Below are positions 20,103 to 30,000 of a DNA stretch of 64,000 bases, in pieces. The DNA is taken from the NCBI GenBank assembly GCA_001604005.1, contig LVAM01000016.1, positions 73,379 to 137,378 on the forward strand, in the 5' to 3' direction. This DNA comes from Clostridiales bacterium Firm_07. GTDB taxonomy: Bacteria > Bacillota > Clostridia > Oscillospirales > CAG-272. The notes under the pieces were generated by a model. The model was not told the origin of the DNA and did not search any database. It worked only from the letters and a program-made list of their open reading frames with translations. The position numbers were made by a program, and so were the translations under genes. Numbering within the stretch: position 1 is the first letter of the stretch; each line of letters begins with the position of its first letter.

Positions 20103-20129
20103 AGAAAAAGGCACAACGTGCCTTTTTCT
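20103..20129. terminator. Rho-independent terminator between htrA-like gene and rpmB
   Basis: agaaaaaggcacaacgtgcctttttct. Confidence 0.75.
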
Positions 20130-20321
20130 TTATGCGTTGGCGCTCTTTTTCTTGATCGAACGCAGGCAACGCGAACATACCGCCATCGTGGTGGGCGTGC
20201 CATCGATCACCACCCGCACTTTGCGGATGTTGGGTTTCCACGCACGGTTGGTCTTGCGGTGCGAGTGAGAAACGCTCTGTCCGAAGACAACACTCTTGCC
20301 GCACACACTGCATTTTGCCAT
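20130..20321 (-). CDS. rpmB: 50S ribosomal protein L28
   Basis: 'MAKCSVCGKSVVFGQSVSHSHRKTNRAWKPNIRKVRV'. Confidence 0.95.
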   Translation of the reverse strand: MAKCSVCGKSVVFGQSVSHSHRKTNRAWKPNIRKVRVVIDGTPTTMAVCSRCLRSIKKKSANA

Positions 20322-20424
20322 ATCTGACACCTCCTGTCGCACCCGAAGGTGCTGATTGCATTTACAGAACGAAGTATATTATACCACGCGGTTTTCCAAA
20401 ATGCAAGTGCTTTTTGCAAATTTT

Positions 20425-20592
20425 TCAAAAAAGGTGACGCGGCGGGATCTCGGGAATTGTCGGATCTTCTTTTGTTTCTCCGTCGTCTTTCGCGGACATT
20501 TCGGTGTGCGCCCGATTCGGCACGGTGGGATCGGGAATATCCCGGTCGGGCACGAGGGGCGCGTTGTTCTTTTTCTTTTGTTTGTCTGCCAT
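20425..20592 (-). CDS. Small Pro/Asp-rich hypothetical protein (55 aa)
   Basis: Strong RBS aaggaggataaaATG on minus strand; MADKQKKKNNAPLVPDRDIPDPTVPNRAHTEMSAKDDGETKEDPTIPEIPPRHLF. Confidence 0.55.
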   Translation of the reverse strand: MADKQKKKNNAPLVPDRDIPDPTVPNRAHTEMSAKDDGETKEDPTIPEIPPRHLF

Positions 20593-20722
20593 TTTATCCT
20601 CCTTGCGGCAAAGCGAAAAACGCCGCAAATTTAATATGGCGCTTTCCGCGCGGAAATATACCGCGCAAAGACAGAGAAGGGCAGAAACACGCGAAATCTA
20701 TCGAAAAAAATTTTTTAAAAAA

Positions 20723-20765
20723 TAAACCTAAAAAGGTTTACAAAATAAACTTTTAGAGGTATAAC
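20723..20765 (+). promoter_or_regulatory. Promoter/operator of the decayed XRE gene
   Basis: Palindrome taaacct-aaaa-aggttta at 20723-20740; -35 TTTACA (20737-20742), 17-bp spacer, -10 TATAAC (20760-20765). Confidence 0.5.
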
Positions 20766-20792
20766 ACAAAATAGCACAATGAAAGGAGCAAG

Positions 20793-21150
20793 ATGATGGT
20801 TACGAGTTTGGGGGAATTTTTAAGAAAACTGCGCATTGATCACGGACAGATATTGAGAGATATGGCTTCTGTGCTGAACGTTTGTCTGCGGTAGAAAACG
20901 GGAAGAAAAAATGCCGGGAAAATGGTCTTCAATACTGCAAACTTGCTATAACTTAACGGCAGAGCAAATGCAAAATTTACAAAAAGCGATTTTGGAATCG
21001 AGCGATGCCGTAGAAATGAATATCAGATCCGCATCGGCGGAGAATCGCCAACTTGCTGTATCTTTTGCGCGTCAATTTGATTCTTTGGATAAAGAAACGT
21101 GTAAAAAAATATTGGACATACTTCTCGTTTTGTCAATACATTTGGCGTAG
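20793..21150 (+). pseudogene. Frameshifted XRE-family (HTH_3) transcriptional regulator
   Basis: MVTSLGEFLRKLRIDHGQILRDMASVLNV in frame 1 stops at 20894. 'LSAVENGKKK' continues in a second frame and 'MPGKWSSILQTCYNLTAEQMQNLQKAILESSDAVEMNIRSASAENRQLAVSFARQFDSL' in a third, so at least two indels. Confidence 0.75.
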
Positions 21151-21205
21151 TTTCATTGAGCCGTTTTATAAAATCAAAAGCAACCGAAGTTTGAAAATCA
21201 TCAAT

Positions 21206-21251
21206 AAGTTCCCCAAAACCGCTTGCAAATTGGGGAACTTTGTGCTATAAT
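21206..21251 (+). promoter_or_regulatory. Promoter with perfect 11-bp inverted-repeat operator upstream of the Fic/hsd operon
   Basis: AAGTTCCCCAA (21206-21216) N13 TTGGGGAACTT (21230-21240); -35 TTGCAA (21223-21228), 17 bp, -10 TATAAT (21246-21251). Confidence 0.7.
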
Positions 21252-21289
21252 AAAGGCGCTATGTATTTCCCCACAAGGAGGAAACAGGT

Positions 21290-22228
21290 ATGAATTATCA
21301 ATATATGGAGATTCAGGAGCTTCTGCAACAGCGCGCAGACCTGCAAGCGCGCCTTAATTTGCTCCCTTATGACGGATCGCCGGAGATCAAGGATCGCGGC
21401 GAAACCAAGTATTTGTACGTCCGCAAGCGCGTGGCGGGCAAGCTGACCAGCACTTACGTGGATAAATATTCGGATGATCTCTACGCGGCGCTTTTGCGCT
21501 ATGCAAAAGAAGCGCGGGAGCTGAAAAAAGGAATTCGCCATATTGACAAACGCCTCGCGCAACTCGGCTACGCGACCGAGGAACTCTCCGACAAGGTGAT
21601 CCTCAATATCGATTTTGCCCGTGTCAATATGAAGGTGAACATTTACGATCAGGCAGTGCTTGAAGGCGTGGCGACAACCTTCCCGCAGACCGAGGATATC
21701 ATCGAAAACGGGCGCGTGAGCGGCGTCTCGGCAAATGACGTGCAAAAGATACTCAATCTCAAACACGCGTGGGAATTTGTGATGGATCGGGACGTGATCG
21801 CCACAAAAACCGATTATTATATTCTTTGCCATATCGCAAAACTCGTCAACGAGGGGTTTTACGCGGAAGGCGGCAGAATCCGCGGCGTGCCGGTCACCAT
21901 CGGCGGAACGTCGTATATCCCACCGTTGCCGATCGAGCTTGACGTCAAAGAGCGGATCGCGGCGATCGTCGCGGGCGAAGCGGAGCCCATCGAAAAGGCG
22001 ATCCGATTGTGCCTTTACTGTATGAAGACGCAGATTTTCAACGACGGAAACAAACGCGCGGCGGTGATCTTCGCCAACCACTATCTCATCGGTCAGGCGG
22101 CAGGCCTCTTGGTGATCCCCGAAAAGAACGTGCCGGAGTTCAAGCGCCTGCTCGTTCGCTATTACGAGGATAAAGACAACGGCGAGATCGTCGAGTTTAT
22201 GAAAGACAAATGCTGGCGGGAGATATGA
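21290..22228 (+). CDS. Fic/Doc-family protein with substituted catalytic His
   Basis: Fic core 'MKTQIFNDGNKRAAVIFANHYLI' (Fic motif HxFx[D/E]GNxR with Gln at the His position). Confidence 0.8.
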   Translation: MNYQYMEIQELLQQRADLQARLNLLPYDGSPEIKDRGETKYLYVRKRVAGKLTSTYVDKYSDDLYAALLRYAKEARELKKGIRHIDKRLAQLGYATEELSDKVILNIDFARVNMKVNIYDQAVLEGVATTFPQTEDIIENGRVSGVSANDVQKILNLKHAWEFVMDRDVIATKTDYYILCHIAKLVNEGFYAEGGRIRGVPVTIGGTSYIPPLPIELDVKERIAAIVAGEAEPIEKAIRLCLYCMKTQIFNDGNKRAAVIFANHYLIGQAAGLLVIPEKNVPEFKRLLVRYYEDKDNGEIVEFMKDKCWREI

Positions 22229-22243
22229 ATTGGAGGAAAGACA

Positions 22244-23746
22244 ATGGTTGAAAAGGTAACCGCAAACATCGGATTTGAAAAGCAGATTTGGGATGCAGCG
22301 TGCGCGCTTCGCGGCAGCATGGACGCATCGGAATACAAGCACGTCATTCTCGGGCTTATTTTTCTGAAATACATCTCCGATCGTTTCGAAGACAAATATA
22401 AAGAATTGAAAGAAGAAGGTGACGGCTTCGAGGAAGACGTGGATGAGTACACGTCCGAGGGCATCTTCTTTGTTCCCGTCGGCGCCCGTTGGAGCGAGAT
22501 CGCGTCAAAGGCACATACGCCCGAAATCGGCGTGGTGATAGACGATGCCATGCGTGCGATCGAGAAGGAAAACAAGCGGCTGAAAGATATCCTGCCGAAG
22601 AACTTTGCTCGACCGGAACTGGACAAGCAGCGCCTCGGCGACGTCGTCGATCTGTTCACCAATATCAATATGGTGGATAAAGGCGACGAGCGCGATTTGC
22701 TCGGTCGTACTTACGAATACTGCCTCTCGCAGTTCGCAGCACAAGAAGGCAAGAATGCGGGCGAATTCTACACTCCGTCCTGTGTAGTAAGAACACTGGT
22801 TGAAGTGCTGCAGCCCTATCACGGGCGCGTATATGACCCCTGCTGCGGTTCCGGCGGGATGTTCGTGCAATCCGCCCAGTTTGTCGAAAAGCACAGCGGC
22901 AATATCAACGACATTTCCGTTTACGGTCAGGAATTCAACCCCACCACTTGGAAAATGGCACAGATGAACCTTGCTATTCGCGGGATCGACGCTGATCTCG
23001 GCAAATTCAATGCGGATACGTACATTAACGACGTTCATCCGACGATGCGAGCCGATTTCGTTATGGCGAATCCGCCTTTCAACGACGACCATTTCAAACG
23101 CGAAGATCTGAAAGACGATCCCCGCTTCTGCTATGGATTGCCCACAGCACAAAACGCAAACTATATCTGGATCCAGCACATGATCTTTCATCTGGCGCCC
23201 GGAGGCAGAATCGGACTGGTGTTGGCGAACGGCTCGCTTTCCTCGCAGTCGGGCGGTGAAGGCGAAATCCGGAAGAACATCATCAACGCGGATCTCGTCG
23301 AATGCATCGTGGCAATGCCGACGCAGCTCTTCTATTCCACGCAAATCCCGGTGTCGCTGTGGTTCCTTTCCAAGAACAAAAAGCAGAAGAATAAAACGCT
23401 GTTCATTGACGCCCGCAAAATGGGTACGATGGTCACGCGCAAACTCCGCGAATTGACAACGGAGGATATTGCACGGATCGCAAGCACCTACAACGCCTAC
23501 GTTGACGGCACGCTGGAGGATGAAAAAGGATACTGTGCGGTAGCTACCACGGAAGATATTGCAAAGCAGGATTATATTCTTACTCCCGGACGCTATGTCG
23601 GCATTGAAGAACAGGAGGAAGATAGCGAGCCGTTCGAAGAAAAAATGGAACGGCTGACAAAGGAGCTTTCCGGTTTATTTGCAAAGTCGCATGAATTGGA
23701 AGATGAGATCAGAAAAAAGCTGGGGGCTATTGGATATGAAATCTAA
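22244..23746 (+). CDS. hsdM: Type I restriction-modification system methyltransferase subunit HsdM
   Basis: 'YDPCCGSGGMFVQSA' (SAM motif I), 'MANPPFND' (NPPF catalytic motif), 'QFAAQEGKNAGEFYTPSCVVRTLVEVLQP'. Confidence 0.96.
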   Translation: MVEKVTANIGFEKQIWDAACALRGSMDASEYKHVILGLIFLKYISDRFEDKYKELKEEGDGFEEDVDEYTSEGIFFVPVGARWSEIASKAHTPEIGVVIDDAMRAIEKENKRLKDILPKNFARPELDKQRLGDVVDLFTNINMVDKGDERDLLGRTYEYCLSQFAAQEGKNAGEFYTPSCVVRTLVEVLQPYHGRVYDPCCGSGGMFVQSAQFVEKHSGNINDISVYGQEFNPTTWKMAQMNLAIRGIDADLGKFNADTYINDVHPTMRADFVMANPPFNDDHFKREDLKDDPRFCYGLPTAQNANYIWIQHMIFHLAPGGRIGLVLANGSLSSQSGGEGEIRKNIINADLVECIVAMPTQLFYSTQIPVSLWFLSKNKKQKNKTLFIDARKMGTMVTRKLRELTTEDIARIASTYNAYVDGTLEDEKGYCAVATTEDIAKQDYILTPGRYVGIEEQEEDSEPFEEKMERLTKELSGLFAKSHELEDEIRKKLGAIGYEI

Positions 23747-25022
23747 CAAAAGCAAAGGAAAAAACAAAATGGAAGACAATGTCAATTTTTATGATGTATT
23801 TGTTCCTGGTGGATTTCCAACATATACATATATTTCAAGAGATTCTCGACAATTACAAAAAAAGGTTTCAACTGCAAGCGAGAATCTAACAAAATTAATG
23901 GTAATAACAGGATCAACAAAATCCGGGAAAACTGTTCTTGTAAATAAAGTTTATCCGCAAGGCGAAAATGTTTGGATTGATGGTGGAACTGTATCCACAG
24001 AAGAAATGTTTTGGGAAACGGTTGTTGAAAGATTAGATGGTTATACAGAAAGCAATCTCGGTTATTCTGAAAATACGCAAATGTCTATGGCGTTTTCATC
24101 GTCGATTTCTGGCGGTATTCGTGTTTTAAATCTTGGAGGTGAACTTGAATCGTCCGGCAGTTCAAACAACGAATCTTCCTGTACTCGTGCAAGACGAATT
24201 TCCAATAAAGTGAAAGCAATTGAAATACTGAACAAAGAGAAAAAAGCATTGGTGATAGATGATTTTCATTACATCAGCAAGGCTATACAGAAGAATATTG
24301 TTCGCGCTTTGAAAGCTCCTATTATGAACGGTGTGCCTGTAATATGTATTGCAATCCCAAGTCGAAAATATGATGCTGTCAATGTTGAAAGAGAGATGAC
24401 TGGACGCATTGAAGAAGTTTCTATGCCTGAATGGTCGTTTGATGAATTAAAATCAATAGCTTGCCAAGGGTTTGAAACACTAAATGCAGAAATTCCAGAA
24501 AGCATAGTCGATAAATTTGCAGAAGAAGCGCAAGGAAGTCCCTTTTTAATGCAAGAATTTTGTAAAAGCTTTTGTAAAAAGAATTCCATTGAACAGAAAA
24601 GTGCGAAAAAAGTGGTTGTTGCCGAACAATCTTTAGATTCAATTTTTGAGGAGATCGCAGATAATAGTGGGCGCCCAATGTTCAAAAAGCTTGAGAACGG
24701 TCCTCGTTCTAGAACAGATAGAAAAGAGCGAACACTAAAGGGTGGAACAAAAACAGATATTTACGGTCTTGTCTTGGCAGCATTAAAAGAAATGAGAGCA
24801 ACTGGCACCATAAAATACGATCAATTAAGGACGGCAATAAAAAACATATCTGCAGATGAACCGCCACAACGAGGTGAAGTTTCTAGAATACTGGAAAAGA
24901 TCGCTGAAATATCGTATTCTGATTCTTCATCAACGCCAGTTATCGACTGGCAAAAAGAAGACGATATGTTAACCATTACAGACCCTTTCTTCGCTTTTTT
25001 CTTGCGCTGGACCAAATCTTAA
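23736..25022 (+). CDS. P-loop ATPase of unknown function within the Type I R-M operon
   Basis: Walker A 'VITGSTKSGKTVLVNKV', Walker B-like 'KALVIDDFHYI'; ATG overlaps the hsdM 3' end by 11 nt. Confidence 0.8.
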   Translation: MKSNKSKGKNKMEDNVNFYDVFVPGGFPTYTYISRDSRQLQKKVSTASENLTKLMVITGSTKSGKTVLVNKVYPQGENVWIDGGTVSTEEMFWETVVERLDGYTESNLGYSENTQMSMAFSSSISGGIRVLNLGGELESSGSSNNESSCTRARRISNKVKAIEILNKEKKALVIDDFHYISKAIQKNIVRALKAPIMNGVPVICIAIPSRKYDAVNVEREMTGRIEEVSMPEWSFDELKSIACQGFETLNAEIPESIVDKFAEEAQGSPFLMQEFCKSFCKKNSIEQKSAKKVVVAEQSLDSIFEEIADNSGRPMFKKLENGPRSRTDRKERTLKGGTKTDIYGLVLAALKEMRATGTIKYDQLRTAIKNISADEPPQRGEVSRILEKIAEISYSDSSSTPVIDWQKEDDMLTITDPFFAFFLRWTKS

Positions 25023-25096
25023 TATCGACGAAGGTAAAGCGAAGCAATGTAAAGCTGACTCACAGGAAGTTCATATGTTAGAACGGGAGTGATAAT

Positions 25097-26188
25097 ATGA
25101 CAATGGTGCGATTGGGAGATATCTGTGAACTTAGATATGGTAAAGCATTAACCTCTACCAATAGGGTTCAGGGTAACGTCCCTGTTTACAGTTCCGCAGG
25201 TATCACCGGATGGCATAGCGCTCCTTTGGTTGGAAGCAGAGGAATAATCATCGGGAGAAAAGGTACCGTTGGAAAAGTGTATCGTTCAGACGGTCCCTTC
25301 TATTGTATCGATACTGCATATTATATTCTTCCGAATGATAGTATCTACGATTTCGATTATCTGTATTATGCACTACAGACACTTGGGCTTGAGAGCCTAA
25401 ATGAAGATAGTGCGGTGCCTGGATTAAACCGGGACACTGCATATTCTCAACAATTGTATTTGCCATCGCTTAATACGCAAAAGCAGGTAGCTACAATATT
25501 GGTCGCTTTAGATAAAAAGATTGCAAACAATAAGCAGGTAAACGATAATTTAGAGCAGCAAGCATCAGCGCTAATTGAGGATTACTGTGCATCGACAGAG
25601 TCGACAGTAGAATTGGGACAAATTCTCGCTTTTGAGAACGGATTTGCCTTTCAAAGCAGTACTTATTTGCCCGCTGGCAGCTTTAGAATCATCACCATAA
25701 AGAACGTTCAGGATGGAAGAATCGATTCTCAAGGTGCTGCGTTTATCGAGCAGATACCGGATCGTATGAAGCCGGGTTGTGTGCTATCAATCGGAGACGT
25801 TTTGTTATCTCTCACCGGCAACGTGGGACGCGTTGGCATAGTTTGTGAAGAAAAATTATTACTGAACCAGCGCGTCGCAAAATTTATTTCTAAAGATCCG
25901 AATATTTTACCTTGGCTCTATTACTATTTAAGATTGCCATCCAGCAAAGTTACACTTGAGAGTATCGCTAAAGGCACAGCGCAGCAAAACTTAAGTCCTG
26001 TTGAAACACTGAAACTTCAAGTGCCGTTCGAATCATCCACAGCCCTTGATCTCTCAAAAACCCTGCAACCCATGTTTAATAAAGAAATTGCCGGATCCAT
26101 GGAGTCAATACGTCTCGCGGCTATTCGTGATGCACTATTGCCAAAGCTCATGTCTGGTGAACTGGACGTATCCGACGTTGAGCTTTAA
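25097..26188 (+). CDS. hsdS: Type I restriction-modification specificity subunit HsdS (two target-recognition domains)
   Basis: 'VRLGDICELRYGKAL', 'LPSLNTQKQVATILVALDKKIANNKQVNDNLEQQA' conserved helix region, second TRD, terminal 'RDALLPKLMSGELDVSDVEL'. Confidence 0.94.
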   Translation: MTMVRLGDICELRYGKALTSTNRVQGNVPVYSSAGITGWHSAPLVGSRGIIIGRKGTVGKVYRSDGPFYCIDTAYYILPNDSIYDFDYLYYALQTLGLESLNEDSAVPGLNRDTAYSQQLYLPSLNTQKQVATILVALDKKIANNKQVNDNLEQQASALIEDYCASTESTVELGQILAFENGFAFQSSTYLPAGSFRIITIKNVQDGRIDSQGAAFIEQIPDRMKPGCVLSIGDVLLSLTGNVGRVGIVCEEKLLLNQRVAKFISKDPNILPWLYYYLRLPSSKVTLESIAKGTAQQNLSPVETLKLQVPFESSTALDLSKTLQPMFNKEIAGSMESIRLAAIRDALLPKLMSGELDVSDVEL

Positions 26189-26222
26189 GCCGCTAAATTA
26201 TCGTTTATAAAAAGGAGTCATT

Positions 26223-27011
26223 ATGACGGAATTGTTTGCTCTCGATATCGTAGATTGTTCTCTTTCGGGTAAGAATAAAATTATCGGTAAACTTGTTGTC
26301 GATAAACATGAATCGGAAAGGTCACAGAATTTGCATTGGTCAAACTTAAACGATATTATTCAAAATCATTTGTCCTTTTTTCAAGAAAAAGAAAACGCTT
26401 TGCTTTTAGCATCAAACGAACGAATTAAGACTTGTGAGGAATATTTGATCAATCACATGGATATTTCGAAGGATGAAAAGTATGGCGAAATCGAATGCAT
26501 AGCATTTTTTACCATGCTGGTTATGTTGTATGATTGTTTAAAGCAAATTTTTCAGAAAGAACAAAATGCTGTAAACACCTCTCAAAGCTTGTCATTTCAG
26601 TGCTTTAAGAGTTTTTCCGATAATATTCAGAAAGTTTTCAGAGACGAAATCAATGTGCCTATAAATACACCGCCAAATGATTCGGAAATAATTGAATTCT
26701 TGCGTTCAATATTGTTTGTCCATCCGATTGATACGAATCGTGCCGGATTTCTGAGAAAAGCTAATAAAGAAAAAAAGACATTTTATTGTCCATGGGCGTA
26801 TCTTTACGGGAAAAATATAAATATTAACTTGTTCTTTGATGATTCTAGGGCAATCTTGAAATTGCCATTAGAAGAATTACAGAATTATACTAATAGCCTC
26901 ATTGCAAAGATTGATGATCTGGTATTTCTTGCCAAAAAGAAAATTGAAACGATTGGACGCCGTCCATTGAAAGCGAGTGACAAGACACTGTCAACAATTA
27001 TGGAGGAGTAA
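26223..27011 (+). CDS. Hypothetical protein encoded between hsdS and hsdR
   Basis: 262 aa, RBS aaaggagtcattatg; AT-rich; no family recognised; stop codon 1 nt before the GTG of hsdR. Confidence 0.7.
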   Translation: MTELFALDIVDCSLSGKNKIIGKLVVDKHESERSQNLHWSNLNDIIQNHLSFFQEKENALLLASNERIKTCEEYLINHMDISKDEKYGEIECIAFFTMLVMLYDCLKQIFQKEQNAVNTSQSLSFQCFKSFSDNIQKVFRDEINVPINTPPNDSEIIEFLRSILFVHPIDTNRAGFLRKANKEKKTFYCPWAYLYGKNININLFFDDSRAILKLPLEELQNYTNSLIAKIDDLVFLAKKKIETIGRRPLKASDKTLSTIMEE

Positions 27012-27012
27012 A

Positions 27013-30000
27013 GTGTTTTTTACCGAAGATACATACGAACAAGCGGTTATATCGCTATTCGAGGGAATGGGATATGAGCATATCTACGCCCCGGACATGG
27101 AGCGTGATTACTCGCGCCCGCTGATGGATTCCGTGCTGCAGGATTGCCTTGTTCGCATCAATAAAGGATTGCCGCTTGAGGCAATCCATGAAGCGATCCA
27201 AAAGCTGAATTCTTTTGACAGCGGCACCCTTGTTCAGAAAAACCGTATTTTTACCGGATACCTCCAAAACGGCGTTGAGGTTAAGTATTTCTACAAGGGT
27301 GAAGAGCGCTCCTCCATCGTTTATTTGCTCGACTACCAGAAACCGGAGAACAACACGTTTTACGTGGTCAACCAGTTCACATATATAGAAAACGGAAATA
27401 ACAGACGCCCGGACATCGTCTTGTTCATCAATGGCATGCCGCTTGTGCTGATGGAGCTGAAAAGTCCGTCGAAGGATGAGGTCGGCGCGGAAAATGCATA
27501 CAACCAAATCCGCAACTATATGCAAGACATTCCGTCAATTTTTTATTACAACGCCATCTGCGTGATCAGCGACCTTTCCACTAACAAAGCAGGCACGATC
27601 ACATCAGGCTTGGATCGCTTCATGGAGTGGAAAACGAAGGACGGGAGCTACGAGAATACCGCATACGCGCAGTTCGACACGTTCTATGAGGGATTGTTCC
27701 CGAAAGAACGACTGCTCGATATATTCAAGAATTTCATTTGCTTTTCAAACGAAGTAAAGAGCCCGGCAAAGATACTCGCCGGATATCATCAGTATTTTGC
27801 TGTACGGAAAGCGGTAGAAAAAGCAAAGATCGCCACCAATTCAGACGGAAAAGGCGGCGTGTTCTGGCATACGCAAGGCAGCGGAAAATCGCTGTCGATG
27901 GTGTTCTATGCTCACCTGCTGCAGGAGACGCTCGACAGCCCGACCATCGTTGTGATGACGGATCGAATCGATCTTGACGATCAGCTTTACGCGCAGTTTT
28001 CGAAGTGTGCCGAGTTCCTGCGCCAGACGCCCGTTCAGGCGGAAAGCAAAGAGCACCTGAAATCCCTGCTGGAAGGCAGAAAAGCAAACGGCATCATCTT
28101 CACAACCATGTTCAAATTCGAGCGCGGCGAAACGACTCTCTCGGATCGACACAACATCGTCGTAATGGCGGACGAAGCGCATCGCGGACAATATGGTTTC
28201 GATGAAAAGGTCGTCTTCGGCGAGAACGCGGAAGGCGAAAAAGAAGCGCATATCACGATCGGCACCGCCCGTGTGATCCGTGACGCCCTGCCGAATGCAA
28301 CGTTCATCGGGTTTACCGGAACGCCTATCGCCATAAAGGATCGCAACACCCGCGAGGTGTTCGGCGATTATATCGACGTGTACGATATGACACAGGCGGT
28401 GCTCGACGGCGCAACCCGCCCGGTCTATTACGAGAGCCGCGTCATCCATCTGAAGCTGGACGAAAACACGCTGAAACTGATCGACGCAACCTACGACCTG
28501 CTGGAGCAAGAAGCGGATTCGGTTACCATCGAAAAGAGTAAAAAGATGCTCGGTCAGATGGAAAGCGTGCTCGGCGCAGATTCAACGATCGAATCGCTGT
28601 GTTCCGATATTATTGATCACTACGAAAACAACAGAGCAAACCTGCTGACCGGCAAGGCGATGATCGTCGCATATTCCCGCCCGATCGCCATGAAGATTTA
28701 CCGGAAAATACTTGAGATGCGCCCCACGTGGAAAGAAAAAGTCGGTGTCGTGATGACCAGCGGGAACAACGACCCGGAAGACTGGAAAGAGATCATCGGT
28801 ACCAAGGCGCACAAAGAAGAATTGGCTCGGAAGTTCAAAGACAACTTTGATCCGATGAAGATCGCCATTGTCGTTGATATGTGGCTGACCGGATTTGACG
28901 TCCCGTCGTTGGCGACAATGTACGTTTACAAGCCGATGCACGGATACAACCTGATGCAGGCAGTCGCCCGCGTCAACCGCGTATTCAAGGATAAAGAGGG
29001 CGGCTTGATCGTTGACTACGTCGGTATTGCGTCTGCGCTGAAAGAGGCGATGAAAGAATACTCTTCGCGTGACCGCCAGCGTTACGGCGATATGGATATT
29101 GCCAAGACAGCATATCCGAGGTTCGTCGAAAAACTGCAGGTCTGCAAGGATCTGATGTACAGCTTCGATTTCAGTGGCTTTATGAATGGAACGCCTCTCG
29201 AAATGGCAAAATCCATTTCCAGCGGCGCGAACTTTGTGCTGGATGCCAAGAGACCGCAGTTAAAAGAGCAATTTTTGAAAGAGGCGCTGTTGTTGAAGCA
29301 AGCGCATTCGCTCTGTTCAAGTATGACGACCGAAGTGCAGCGGCATGAAGCGGCATTCTTCGAATCCGTCCGCTCAACTGTCGTAAAGATTACCACCGGT
29401 GGAACCGGCGGGAAGCCGTTGTCTCTGAAAGAAATAAACGCCCAGATCAACGAACTGCTGAAAGCAAGCATTCAGAGCGAAGGCGTAATCAATCTGTTCG
29501 ACAGTCAGGATGTCGGCGAAAGATTCTCGCTGTTTGACCCGAACGTTCTTGAAGAAATCGCAAAAATGAAAGAAAAGAACATCGTGGTTGAAATCTTGAG
29601 AAAACTCATGGCGGAACAGATTGCCATATACCGTCGTACCAACGTTGTGCAGGCAACGATCTTTTCCGAGAAAATCGCACAGCTGATGAATACATATTAC
29701 AATGGGCTTATCACCAACGAAGAAGTGATTAAAGAGCTGTTGCAAACTGCGGCAGAAATCAAGGCGTTGAAGGACGAGGGACAGGCACTTGGTCTGTCGG
29801 AAGAAGAAAAAGCGTTTTATGATGCCTTGACAAAGCCGGAAGCGATCAAGAATTTCTATTCCAACGAACAGCTTGTTGAAATGACTCGCGAGCTCACGGA
29901 AATGTTGCGGAAAAACCGTACGATCGACTGGCAGAAAAAAGAGACTGCCCGTGCCGGTATGCGCAAGATGGTGAAACGGTTGCTGAAGAAATACAAGTAT

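Noticed and set aside
21245-22342. 365-aa ORF on the - strand
   Set aside because: Antisense to the Fic-like gene and crossing its promoter; considered as a possible antitoxin but no RBS or domain supports it.
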